Below are positions 1-5,138 of a DNA stretch of 5,138 nucleotides, one piece after another. Positions within the stretch are counted from its first letter, which is position 1; every line of letters starts with the position of its first letter. The notes beneath the pieces are model-generated. The model was given only the letters and a program-made list of their open reading frames with translations. It did not search any database and had not been told where the DNA came from. Source of the DNA: Gammaproteobacteria bacterium (GTDB lineage: Bacteria > Pseudomonadota > Gammaproteobacteria > UBA9214); NCBI GenBank assembly GCA_029859555.1, contig JAOUCV010000179.1, positions 1 through 5,138 on the forward strand, written 5' to 3'. The position numbers were made by a program, and so were the translations under genes.

Positions 1-1
1 G

Positions 2-1177
2 GTGGACAAGGTGCCGGATACTCATCTGCCGACCCTGGGCGTTGCAGTTGCGACGCTGGTGCTGCTGGTGATTTTTAAACGCCTCATCACCCGCCTTCCC
101 CCGCTGGTACCGGTCTTTTTCCTGGCCCTTGCCAGCGGATTGCTGGTTGATTTCGGTGCCATGGGCGTGGAAACCATCGGTGCAATCAGTGGTATCGCCC
201 CCAAAGCCATGGAGTTCACCTTCAAGCTGGATGATATTGCCACCCTGGCCATGGGAGCGCTGGGTCTCTCCATGCTGATCTTTCCCGAAGGCATACTGCT
301 AAGCCGGGCGATGGCGGAAAGACACGACTACGACATTAACCCGGATCGCGAACTGATGGCGCTGGGCGCGGCAAACCTGGCCGCCGGTGCGGTGCAGGGG
401 TTTACCGTGGGGGGCAGCCAGACCCGCACCCTGGTGAACAGCGCAACAGGAGGTCGCACCCAGGTGGCAAACCTGGCCTCGGTGGTCTTTCTGGCAGGTT
501 TTCTGCTGCTTGCGGCAGGGGCCCTGACGCAACTGCCCAAGGTGACGATTGCGGCCATCCTGGTATACACCGGGTTCGGGCTCATCGACATAGCCGATGT
601 GAAGAATATGTGGGTCCGGCACCGCCAGACGGCATGGATCGCGATTACCACGACCGCCGCCGTGGTGTTCATCGGGGTGCTGCCGGGCATACTGCTGGGC
701 ACCGCCTTTTCCATCGCCATCCTGCTTGCCGATCTGGCACGGCCCCATGACGCACTGCTGGTACGCAAGCCGGGTTCCGACGAACTCCACGACCTGGGAG
801 ATGACGACCAGACGGAGGATATACCCGGCCTGGTGGCTTACCGTTTCTATGGGCCACTGATCTTTGCCAACGTCACTTATTTCATGGAACGACTACAGGG
901 TTTTATCGACCGTGAGGAGCAACCTGTCCGCAAGGTCATAATCGACGCCAGGGCCATTCCCTCTGTCGACTTCACTGCCATGGAAAAGCTGCGACCCTTC
1001 TTTCAGAAATTGAGGGACCAGGGTATTGAACTGGCGCTGGCCCGGGCCCATCTGCCATTGCGCGAAGTGCAGCTGAACACCGGCATGGAGCCCATTTTCT
1101 CTGAAGACGACATCTTTGTCCGGGTCTCGGATGCTGTACGTGCTTTTAACGAACACCAGGAAAACAAGCACCAGTAA
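2..1177 (+). CDS. SulP-family anion (sulfate-type) permease with C-terminal STAS domain, 5'-truncated
   Basis: Inner-membrane SulP/SLC26-type transporter; the family moves sulfate, bicarbonate or related anions, and the substrate cannot be told here. The visible 391 residues hold about seven hydrophobic segments: roughly 11-27, 33-52, 78-100, 118-137, 155-177, 180-198 and 211-245. The family signature GGSQTRTLVNSATGGRTQ (137-154) is clear. A cytoplasmic STAS domain follows at about 275-383; it contains IDARAIPSVDFTAME (314-328), the usual site of the conserved D-x-S/T in STAS domains. SulP proteins are normally about 500-570 residues with 14 membrane segments, so some 150-180 N-terminal residues lie upstream of the window. 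The GTG at position 2 is therefore probably an internal valine, not the start. The stop is TAA at 1175-1177. Family assignment is confident; substrate is unknown. Confidence 0.93.
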   Translation: MDKVPDTHLPTLGVAVATLVLLVIFKRLITRLPPLVPVFFLALASGLLVDFGAMGVETIGAISGIAPKAMEFTFKLDDIATLAMGALGLSMLIFPEGILLSRAMAERHDYDINPDRELMALGAANLAAGAVQGFTVGGSQTRTLVNSATGGRTQVANLASVVFLAGFLLLAAGALTQLPKVTIAAILVYTGFGLIDIADVKNMWVRHRQTAWIAITTTAAVVFIGVLPGILLGTAFSIAILLADLARPHDALLVRKPGSDELHDLGDDDQTEDIPGLVAYRFYGPLIFANVTYFMERLQGFIDREEQPVRKVIIDARAIPSVDFTAMEKLRPFFQKLRDQGIELALARAHLPLREVQLNTGMEPIFSEDDIFVRVSDAVRAFNEHQENKHQ

Positions 1178-1184
1178 CCAGCCA

Positions 1185-1225
1185 GCAGGTTTAAAGCCGG
1201 TGTGGCATCGACCGGTTGGACCTGC
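1185..1225. other. Nested inverted repeat after the SulP gene (possible 3' hairpin)
   Basis: Outer arms are GCAGGT (1185-1190) and ACCTGC (1220-1225). Inner arms are CCGGT (1197-1201) and ACCGG (1211-1215), with a 9-nt loop. The two stems are separated by unequal internal loops of 6 and 4 nt. The element begins 7 nt after the permease stop codon, where a transcript 3' end is expected. No T-tract follows, so it is not a standard intrinsic terminator. It could be a 3'-end stabilising hairpin or a Rho-linked structure, or be chance. Confidence 0.3.
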
Positions 1226-1371
1226 CGTACTTCAACACCTACAGCAAGTTACGTTGAAGATCACAAGTGGGTTCTTTCCAGAAGTACACCAGAGACTGAT
1301 ACAAGCAACCACGGTACTTTCGTTTTCACCCAAAGGCGAAGTTCATTACAACTTAATAAAACCTTAATACC

Positions 1372-1389
1372 ACATTGTTAACATTGTAT
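1372..1389 (+). repeat. Tandem 9-nt direct repeat in the promoter region
   Basis: ACATTGTTA (1372-1380) is followed directly by ACATTGTAT (1381-1389), identical at the first seven positions. The junction creates the palindrome GTTAAC (1377-1382). It lies about 22-40 nt upstream of the extended -10 at 1414. It could be an activator or repressor site, or supply weak -35-like TTGTTA/TTGTAT hexamers, though their spacing to that -10 is too long. Confidence 0.35.
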
Positions 1390-1406
1390 GGCTGGACCGA
1401 GCCATA
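1387..1406. repeat. Inverted repeat, 7-bp perfect arms, upstream of the -10 element
   Basis: TATGGCT (1387-1393) and AGCCATA (1400-1406) are exact reverse complements around a 6-nt centre, GGACCG. It covers the place where a -35 box would sit for the -10 at 1414-1419, and no good -35 hexamer is present. That is compatible with an activator-dependent or repressor-controlled promoter. There is no T-tract after it, so it is unlikely to be a terminator. Confidence 0.4.
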
Positions 1407-1410
1407 TATG

Positions 1411-1419
1411 TGTTATCAT
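1411..1419 (+). promoter_or_regulatory. Extended -10 promoter for the dockerin-like gene
   Basis: TGT followed by TATCAT (1414-1419) matches the extended -10 consensus TGnTATAAT except for one base in the hexamer. No strong -35 is found 16-18 nt upstream; CTGGAC at 1392-1397 is poor. Predicted transcription would start near 1426, giving a leader of about 83 nt before the ATG at 1509. The start site would lie just before the dyad at 1430-1449. Confidence 0.5.
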
Positions 1420-1429
1420 CCCGGCCATT

Positions 1430-1449
1430 ATTGGGATATTTATCCCAAT
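1430..1449. promoter_or_regulatory. Perfect 20-bp dyad at the start of the predicted transcript (operator or leader hairpin)
   Basis: Arms ATTGGGATA (1430-1438) and TATCCCAAT (1441-1449) are exact reverse complements around TT. The symmetry and size suit a dimeric repressor operator, placed at about +4 to +24 of the predicted transcript. In RNA it could form a stem of 7 bp (ATTGGGA/TCCCAAT) with a 6-nt loop, followed by TTTTAT. A weak terminator or attenuator reading is therefore also possible. The cognate regulator is not in the window. Confidence 0.5.
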
Positions 1450-1508
1450 TTTATAAACAGGGTAACCCGGCCTGGAAGGAACAGGCAACTGAAGCAACCA
1501 GGTATTCG

Positions 1509-2267
1509 ATGATGAAGAAACAGCATAAGTTCCTGAAGACAAATAGCCGCCCTGGCGTTGTGGCCGTGTGTCTGGCTTTCATTATGTCAGTGGGCGCTGT
1601 TCAGGCCGAAACCGTAAGCTACATACTGGAAGACGTCTTTTTGGCTGATGGTTCGCAAATGACAGGTGCGTTTGACTGGACCTATACGGACGGCGATTTC
1701 GAGGGTGGTAGCGGGGTATTTACGGCACTGGAAATCCCATGGCGCCCCACTGGTACTGCACCTCCTCTCGAACAGGCGGGAATGGTTCTCACCATCGAAA
1801 ATAAGCAAATCGAGATTTCATTAAATGGTAACTTCCATGACTATGGACTAGACATCATCCTGAAATTTGCACCACCCCTTTCAGCCAATCAGTCCTCGTT
1901 GATTGACTTAACAGCAAGTTTCTACGAGTGCTGTGGCAATGGTTTTAAAGATCAGCCATTCAGCAGTGGAGCTATCACACCGGTTGTCCCGGGTGATCTT
2001 AGTGGTGATGGCGTTGTCAATGCCGCTGACCTGGTAATCGCAGAAAGAATCATTCTTGCGCATATAACGCCGACTACCCTACAAGCTCATGCACTGGATG
2101 TCGCCCCAGTGGTCAATGGTGTTTCGCAACCCGATGATATGCTTGGCGCGGGTGACTTTCTGCTGTTAACACGTAAAGTGCCCGGACTGGTTAGTTTCTG
2201 GTTTAATAAAAAGCACTTCGGGTTCTTGAACCATCCGACACATAAACACAGTCAGTCTGCAAATTGA
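1509..2267 (+). CDS. Secreted protein with C-terminal dockerin-like EF-hand module
   Basis: 252 residues from the ATG at 1509. This start is chosen because it opens a classical signal peptide: basic KKQHKFLK, then a hydrophobic stretch at about 16-29, then AVQA with likely cleavage after residue 33. The frame is open back to an ATG at 1410, but that would add 33 residues before the signal peptide and overlap the promoter dyad. The ribosome site is weak (AGGT, 1500-1503); the ATG at 1512 is an alternative. Residues 34-158 form an unrecognised, probably beta-rich domain starting YILEDVFLADGSQMTGAFDW, with a vicinal Cys pair at 141-142. Residues 160-228 resemble a type I dockerin: the first loop DLSGDGVVNAAD (163-174) has acidic or polar residues at Ca-binding positions 1, 3, 5, 9 and 12. 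The second (about 197-216, ending GAGDFLLLTRKV) is expanded and degenerate. No cohesin or glycosidase domain is seen. Exported, role unknown. Confidence 0.82.
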   Translation: MMKKQHKFLKTNSRPGVVAVCLAFIMSVGAVQAETVSYILEDVFLADGSQMTGAFDWTYTDGDFEGGSGVFTALEIPWRPTGTAPPLEQAGMVLTIENKQIEISLNGNFHDYGLDIILKFAPPLSANQSSLIDLTASFYECCGNGFKDQPFSSGAITPVVPGDLSGDGVVNAADLVIAERIILAHITPTTLQAHALDVAPVVNGVSQPDDMLGAGDFLLLTRKVPGLVSFWFNKKHFGFLNHPTHKHSQSAN

Positions 2268-2277
2268 AAATCTCTCT

Positions 2278-2311
2278 CGATAGCAGATGTACCCGCGGAC
2301 CCTTGCTATCG
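2278..2311. terminator. Hairpin in the convergent gap between the dockerin-like and M48 genes
   Basis: CGATAGCA (2278-2285) and TGCTATCG (2304-2311) are exact 8-bp inverted arms around an 18-nt loop that itself contains the palindrome CCGCGG. It starts 10 nt after the dockerin-like stop and ends 19 nt before the protease stop, so it could serve the 3' ends of both convergent transcripts. A T-tract does not directly follow on either strand; on the minus strand a GA-rich stretch precedes TTTTC. Termination is an inference from position; the repeat itself is seen directly. Confidence 0.4.
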
Positions 2312-2330
2312 CTGCCAAGGCACTTTGCCA

Positions 2331-3110
2331 TCAGCGGCACTGCGGGCGCTTGCCCTGCTGACTGGCACGGCTCTGCAGATTCAGCGCCACCGGCATGTGC
2401 GCGTTAAGGTCGCTGATGCGCGTACTGTGTGACGGGTGGGTGGACAGGAATTCCGGCGGCTGCCCTCCGCCAGCACGGCCCATGTTGCCCCATAGCTTGA
2501 CGCTCTCACGCGGGTCAAACCCGGCTTTCGCCATCAGGTCCAGGCCGAGGATGTCAGCTTCGCTCTCCTGGACACGGCCGTATGGCAGCAGGATACCGTA
2601 TTCGGCACCTACGCCCAGCAACCCCATCAGGGTCTGCCCGGTTCCGGACCGGGGGCTGGCGATGGCGTTGATCAGACCCAGTCCCTGCTCTACCGCATAC
2701 TTCTGGGAAACACGCTCGTTGGAATGCTGTGCCAGTACATGCGCGACTTCGTGGCCGAGCACCGTTGCCAGCTGGTGCTGATTTTCCGCAACCTTGAGCA
2801 GGCCGGTATTCACACCGATCTTGCGGCCGGGCAAGGCAAATGCATTCGCGGCATCGTCCCGGAAAACCACAATTTCCCAGCTGCCACCAACTATACGGGT
2901 GATGGCATTGCCCACACATTGCACATAACGGTTGCTGCTGCTTGCGGTTTCTACCGGCGTTTTTTCCTTGATGTTGGTAAATGCCTGCAGCCCCATCTGG
3001 TCCATCTGGCTGTCCGGCATAAGCACCAGTTGCGAACGGCCGGTGGGCGATGTGGCACAGCCGGTGGCAAGCGCCACGCCAAGGATCAGGGATGTCAGTC
3101 GATTTCGCAT
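2331..3110 (-). CDS. M48-family zinc metalloprotease, predicted outer-membrane lipoprotein
   Basis: 259 residues from the ATG at 3110. This start is preferred over an in-frame ATG at 3158 because AGGA lies 6 nt upstream and a lipoprotein signal begins at once. MRNRLTSLILGVALATG is followed by C18, the lipidation cysteine; the +2 residue is Ala, which favours the outer membrane. The zinc site is HEVAH (120-124), with the third ligand likely E184 in ESEADILGL (182-190). STHPSH (223-228) matches the C-terminal histidine motif of the family. The TGRSQLVLMPDSQM segment (23-36) and overall length match the LoiP/YggG- and Oma1-like single-domain bacterial proteases without TPR repeats. Such enzymes act in envelope protein quality control. 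C65 and the penultimate C258 are the only cysteines left after lipidation and might pair. It lies downstream of the 342-residue gene on the same strand, 128 nt apart, with its own promoter. Confidence 0.92.
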   Translation of the reverse strand: MRNRLTSLILGVALATGCATSPTGRSQLVLMPDSQMDQMGLQAFTNIKEKTPVETASSSNRYVQCVGNAITRIVGGSWEIVVFRDDAANAFALPGRKIGVNTGLLKVAENQHQLATVLGHEVAHVLAQHSNERVSQKYAVEQGLGLINAIASPRSGTGQTLMGLLGVGAEYGILLPYGRVQESEADILGLDLMAKAGFDPRESVKLWGNMGRAGGGQPPEFLSTHPSHSTRISDLNAHMPVALNLQSRASQQGKRPQCR

Positions 3111-3116
3111 TGCAGG

Positions 3117-3120
3117 TCCT
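3117..3120 (-). promoter_or_regulatory. Ribosome binding site that sets the M48 protease start
   Basis: On the minus strand AGGA is followed by 6 nt (CCTGCA) and then the ATG at 3110. The alternative upstream ATG at 3158 has no such site. It would also lie upstream of the TATAAT promoter box at 3136-3141, and so upstream of the predicted transcript start. Confidence 0.65.
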
Positions 3121-3131
3121 GTGTGTGATAT

Positions 3132-3144
3132 GGCTATTATAGCC
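3132..3144. promoter_or_regulatory. 13-bp dyad centred on the -10 box of the protease promoter
   Basis: The minus strand reads GGCTAT-A-ATAGCC: two exact 6-bp reverse-complement arms around one base. The -10 hexamer TATAAT sits inside it. A protein bound to this symmetric site would block RNA polymerase. It is short, and part of the symmetry comes from the TATAAT itself, so chance is possible. Confidence 0.35.
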
Positions 3145-3162
3145 GGGGTAAGCAGCACTCAA
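3136..3162 (-). promoter_or_regulatory. Sigma70-type promoter for the M48 protease gene
   Basis: On the minus strand a perfect TATAAT occupies 3141 to 3136. The best -35 is TTGAGT at 3162 to 3157 (4 of 6 matches), with a spacer of 15 nt, shorter than ideal. Transcription would start near 3129, leaving a leader of about 19 nt that contains the AGGA ribosome site. The promoter lies wholly in the gap after the upstream gene's stop. Confidence 0.6.
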
Positions 3163-3238
3163 AAACAGGCACCCTCGTTACCCGCTCCGATGGCATTATC
3201 GCAAGCAGCTACATGGACCGTCAGCTATACCCGCCGGT

Positions 3239-4267
3239 TCACCCCAGGTAACGGCTGGCCTGCTTGAAAAAATCCGGCCGTTCGGGCAACTCACTGCGCA
3301 ACACTCTTACCGGCACGACAATCCTGCGCTCACCGATGGCCGAGAACAGCCCAATCAGCCGCAGATCATTTGCAGGCTCATCTGACGACGCCTCTGTCCT
3401 GATACCCATGGCATTCAGACGCATACGTACCTCGTCACGGTGGACCCAGTGCGCGGGCTGCGCCAGCACCTCAGCCAGTACTTCAAGGTTCCGTTCCAGC
3501 CCACCGCTGGCGTTACCGAGCGCCAGCAGCTCGGCTTCCACGGCATCAATCTTTGCTGCCAGGGCCCCCATGTCCGGTGCGGGTTCTTCGCCAGCCGAAA
3601 GCATGGTTTCGAGCCCCCAACCACCGTTCTTCATCGCCGCAAGCTTTTTGTCGAGCAACTTCTGTTCGCGTTTCAGCTCCTGGTGTTTACCACGTCTGGC
3701 CGAGATTTTTTCCAGTGCTATTTTGAGCAAATAATCGAATCCGCGCTTCTTCAGCTCCAGGCTGGTCTCGGCCTCGTTGTCGGAAGGACACACGAACCGG
3801 TGATTGAAGAAGTTAACACTGACCTGCTGCACATCCCGCCGCACCTTGTCACCCTGTTGCTGCATACCGAGTATATTGCGCTCTTTCCACTCCACGCTAA
3901 GCAGGCCAAAGATTTCGTCAGGCGGGAGTCCGGAATAGCCTTGCAGGTAATCACTGATAGTCCTGAATCTACCCAGCACCTCCTGCAAGTGGTCTTTTGA
4001 CGCAAAAAAAGCACGCAAGCGCGGGTCGGTGCTATAACTTTTCCGGCCAAAAGGCACCGCTTCCGGCAGGTCATCGACAAGCTCTATGATGTATCTGGCC
4101 GCCAGCTCGACGGGTTCACGTAGCTGCTTGCGATAATTCCCAAGCGCTCGCAGGCGCGGATCCGTGCCATCTACAGCCCGTTCGATCGCCCGCTCGATCA
4201 GCGCCCGGTCCAAGCCGCCGGACTTGCTCTTGTCAGGAGAAAACAAGGAACTCAAAAAACTCAGCAT
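3239..4267 (-). CDS. Unrecognised 342-residue cytoplasmic protein with coiled-coil region
   Basis: I do not recognise this protein. It has no signal peptide and no membrane segment. The N-terminus MLSFLSSLFS is a short hydrophobic or amphipathic stretch before a charged linker. Residues 17-130 look alpha-helical and contain an exact seven-residue repeat, TDPRLRA, at 35-41 and 80-86, suggesting a duplicated helical unit. Residues about 175-213 and 234-270 are rich in Leu, Lys and Glu with heptad-like spacing, a probable coiled-coil pair split by a Gly-rich turn (GGWGLE, 215-220). The C-terminal part, about 271-342, is mixed and includes LIGLFSAIGERRIVVPVRVL. GC-rich codon use and the absence of a competing credible frame support it as a real gene. 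The ATG at 4267 has only a weak ribosome site (GAGG about 15 nt upstream). It precedes the M48 gene on the same strand; a functional link is unproven. Function unknown. Confidence 0.85.
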   Translation of the reverse strand: MLSFLSSLFSPDKSKSGGLDRALIERAIERAVDGTDPRLRALGNYRKQLREPVELAARYIIELVDDLPEAVPFGRKSYSTDPRLRAFFASKDHLQEVLGRFRTISDYLQGYSGLPPDEIFGLLSVEWKERNILGMQQQGDKVRRDVQQVSVNFFNHRFVCPSDNEAETSLELKKRGFDYLLKIALEKISARRGKHQELKREQKLLDKKLAAMKNGGWGLETMLSAGEEPAPDMGALAAKIDAVEAELLALGNASGGLERNLEVLAEVLAQPAHWVHRDEVRMRLNAMGIRTEASSDEPANDLRLIGLFSAIGERRIVVPVRVLRSELPERPDFFKQASRYLG

Positions 4268-4333
4268 CAGTGTCTGACCCGCCTCTATTCAGTGAGCATC
4301 GAGGTTACCTGATGCACAGAAGTACTGGCAAGA

Positions 4334-4342
4334 GGTATAGCA
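4334..4342 (-). promoter_or_regulatory. Weak candidate extended -10 for the 342-residue gene
   Basis: The minus strand reads TGC (4342-4340) then TATACC (4339-4334), a 4 of 6 match to TATAAT with the TGn extension. There is no convincing -35. The leader would be about 60 nt. Offered as the best candidate seen, with low confidence. Confidence 0.22.
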
Positions 4343-4437
4343 GGCAGGCGCAGCCTGGCATAACATCCCGGCATACTGATACTTAAATCCTTCTGCATAG
4401 CATTTCCCGATCATATCCACATCCCCTTGATAGATCA

Positions 4438-4466
4438 TTGTAACTCGCTAAGGTGTGTACGATACT
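4438..4466 (+). promoter_or_regulatory. Candidate sigma70-type promoter for phosphomannomutase
   Basis: TTGTAA (4438-4443, 4 of 6 to consensus) and GATACT (4461-4466, 4 of 6) are separated by exactly 17 nt. Transcription would begin near 4473, leaving a leader of about 60 nt. The spacing is ideal but both boxes are imperfect. Confidence 0.4.
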
Positions 4467-4531
4467 TGTAAATTGCCACAACGCATGACAAACACAGCCA
4501 ATTAACCTCTTTCTGAAAGCAGGAAACAACG

Positions 4532-5138
4532 ATGCCAAACAAACTAACGTGCTTCAAGGCTTATGACATTCGCGGCCAGCTGGGCACCCAAATTGATGAA
4601 AATATCGCCTATAAAATAGCGCGTGCTTTTGGTGAGACATTAAAACCTGAAGTGGTCGTGGTCGGTGGTGATGCTCGTGAAACCAGTGAAGCACTCAAGT
4701 TAGCGGCCGCTGAGGGATTAAGAGACGCCGGGGTAGATGTTATAGACATTGGCATGGCAGGCACTGAAGAAATCTATTTTGCCGTTTCTCACCTTGGGAC
4801 AGGTGGTGGCATTGAAGTCACAGCATCTCATAATCCGATTGATTACAACGGCATGAAGATTGTACGTGAAGACAGTAAACCTGTTTCTGGTGATACCGGC
4901 TTGTTTGATATTCAAGCTGTCGCAGAGGCGGCTGACTGGGCCGGGGCTGATCCTTCGAAACGTGGCAGCTATCAACAGCAAAGCCTGCTATCGGAATATG
5001 TAGAGCATTTGCTGGGTTATATCGATAGCAACAACATCAAGCCTTTAAAACTGGTGGTTAATTCAGGTAATGGCGCAGCCGGCCATGTTGTTGATGAGCT
5101 TGAATTACAGTTCGCAAAACAAGGTATTCCTGTTGAGC
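4532..5138 (+). CDS. manB: Phosphomannomutase (CpsG/ManB type), 3'-truncated
   Basis: Interconverts mannose-6-phosphate and mannose-1-phosphate in the cytoplasm, feeding GDP-mannose synthesis for surface polysaccharides; some relatives also act on glucose phosphates. The first 202 codons are present and the frame is open to the window edge. Seen: [11 protein letters not shown] (5-15) at the N-terminus, [13 protein letters not shown] (41-53), [13 protein letters not shown] (72-84) and the active-site phosphoserine loop TASHNP (97-102) with S99 as the catalytic serine. Further matches are DYNGMK (104-109), SGDTGL (119-124) and [11 protein letters not shown] (174-184). These closely resemble E. 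coli CpsG as I recall it; that protein is about 456 residues, so over half is missing, including the metal-binding loop and the sugar-binding loop. AGGAAA (4521-4526) is a good ribosome site for the ATG at 4532. Codon use looks more AT-rich than in the neighbouring minus-strand genes. Also called cpsG or rfbK in some genomes. Confidence 0.94.
   Translation, partial: MPNKLTCFKAYDIRGQLGTQIDENIAYKIARAFGETLKPEVVVVGGDARETSEALKLAAAEGLRDAGVDVIDIGMAGTEEIYFAVSHLGTGGGIEVTASHNPIDYNGMKIVREDSKPVSGDTGLFDIQAVAEAADWAGADPSKRGSYQQQSLLSEYVEHLLGYIDSNNIKPLKLVVNSGNGAAGHVVDELELQFAKQGIPVE

Larger units (their letters stand above)
1178..1508. other. 331-nt gene-free region between the SulP gene and the dockerin-like gene
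   Basis: No credible coding sequence. One open frame (1116-1367) overlaps the permease end but has no ribosome binding site and no recognisable protein. The first part holds a nested inverted repeat just after the permease stop. About 1341-1390 is AT-rich with a short direct repeat. Then come an inverted repeat (1387-1406), an extended -10 element (1411-1419) and a perfect dyad (1430-1449), followed by a leader of about 60 nt before the ATG at 1509. It reads as a 3' end followed by a regulated promoter and a 5' leader. Confidence 0.6.
4268..4531. other. 264-nt divergent intergenic region
   Basis: It separates the start of the minus-strand 342-residue gene from the start of the plus-strand phosphomannomutase, so it should hold promoters for both. 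Seen in it: a small hairpin CAGGC-GCA-GCCTG (4345-4357); two copies of GATCAT (4409-4414 and 4433-4438), each containing a GATC; and TTGTAA twice (4438-4443 and 4466-4471). I find no open frame with a start and ribosome site, and no RNA gene. Confidence 0.5.

Noticed and set aside
299..790. Long minus-strand open frames antisense to the SulP gene
   Set aside because: They oppose a clear SulP transporter, and their translations lack domain features. Typical shadow frames in GC-rich coding DNA.
1116..1367. 83-codon plus-strand open frame overlapping the end of the SulP gene
   Set aside because: It overlaps the permease in another frame, has no ribosome site, and its translation is low-complexity without any family resemblance; treated as chance.
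1410..1508. Upstream start at 1410 for the dockerin-like protein
   Set aside because: It would place 33 extra residues before a normal signal peptide and put the start codon upstream of the predicted transcript start; the ATG at 1509 fits better.
2554..3162. 202-codon minus-strand frame overlapping the M48 gene
   Set aside because: Same strand but another frame as an unmistakable HExxH metalloprotease; Cys/Pro/Arg-rich translation without family features.
3264..4000. Plus-strand frames of 156 and 186 codons antisense to the 342-residue gene
   Set aside because: One is Ser/Arg-rich, as expected opposite a GC-rich gene. The minus-strand frame is longer and looks like a globular plus coiled-coil protein.
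4345..4357. Small CAGGC-GCA-GCCTG hairpin as a terminator
   Set aside because: It lies between two divergent gene starts, where no transcript should end, and has no T-tract.
4718..4981. 87-codon minus-strand frame inside phosphomannomutase
   Set aside because: Antisense to a strongly recognised enzyme, with no supporting ribosome site.
1..5138. A defence, mobile or CRISPR-like system in the window
   Set aside because: No repeat-spacer pattern, transposase, integrase, nuclease or toxin-antitoxin pair was seen; the recognisable genes are ordinary transport, proteolysis and sugar metabolism.

Overview
The window looks like chromosomal DNA from a gammaproteobacterium. The clearest pointer is the last gene, whose N-terminus closely resembles the enterobacterial CpsG/ManB-type phosphomannomutase. 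The lipoprotein M48 protease and the secreted dockerin-like protein also fit a Gram-negative with an outer membrane. No species can be named. There are five protein-coding genes, two of them cut by the window edges. I see no rRNA, tRNA, CRISPR array, insertion sequence or phage gene.

Layout: (1) 2-1177 (+) is the C-terminal part of a SulP-family anion permease with its STAS domain. (2) 1178-1508 is a gene-free stretch with several inverted and direct repeats and a good extended -10 promoter. (3) 1509-2267 (+) is a secreted protein of unknown function ending in a dockerin-like EF-hand module. (4) 2268-2330 is a short convergent gap with a hairpin. (5) 2331-3110 (-) is an M48 metalloprotease lipoprotein with its own promoter. 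(6) 3239-4267 (-) is a conserved-looking, unrecognised 342-residue cytoplasmic protein, transcribed toward the protease. (7) 4268-4531 is a divergent intergenic region. (8) 4532-5138 (+) is the first 202 codons of phosphomannomutase, running off the end.

The genes do not form one pathway. Anion uptake, a secreted Ca-binding-type protein, envelope proteolysis and GDP-mannose precursor synthesis are loosely linked to the cell envelope and exterior. Genes 5 and 6 may share some read-through transcription, but the perfect TATAAT in front of the protease argues for its own promoter. The phosphomannomutase and the dockerin-like gene look lower in GC than the other three.

I found no convincing undescribed multi-gene system. 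The points worth a second look are the paired dyads around the promoter of the dockerin-like gene, the dyad centred on the -10 box of the protease promoter, the unknown 342-residue protein with an internal repeat, and the dockerin-like protein itself.
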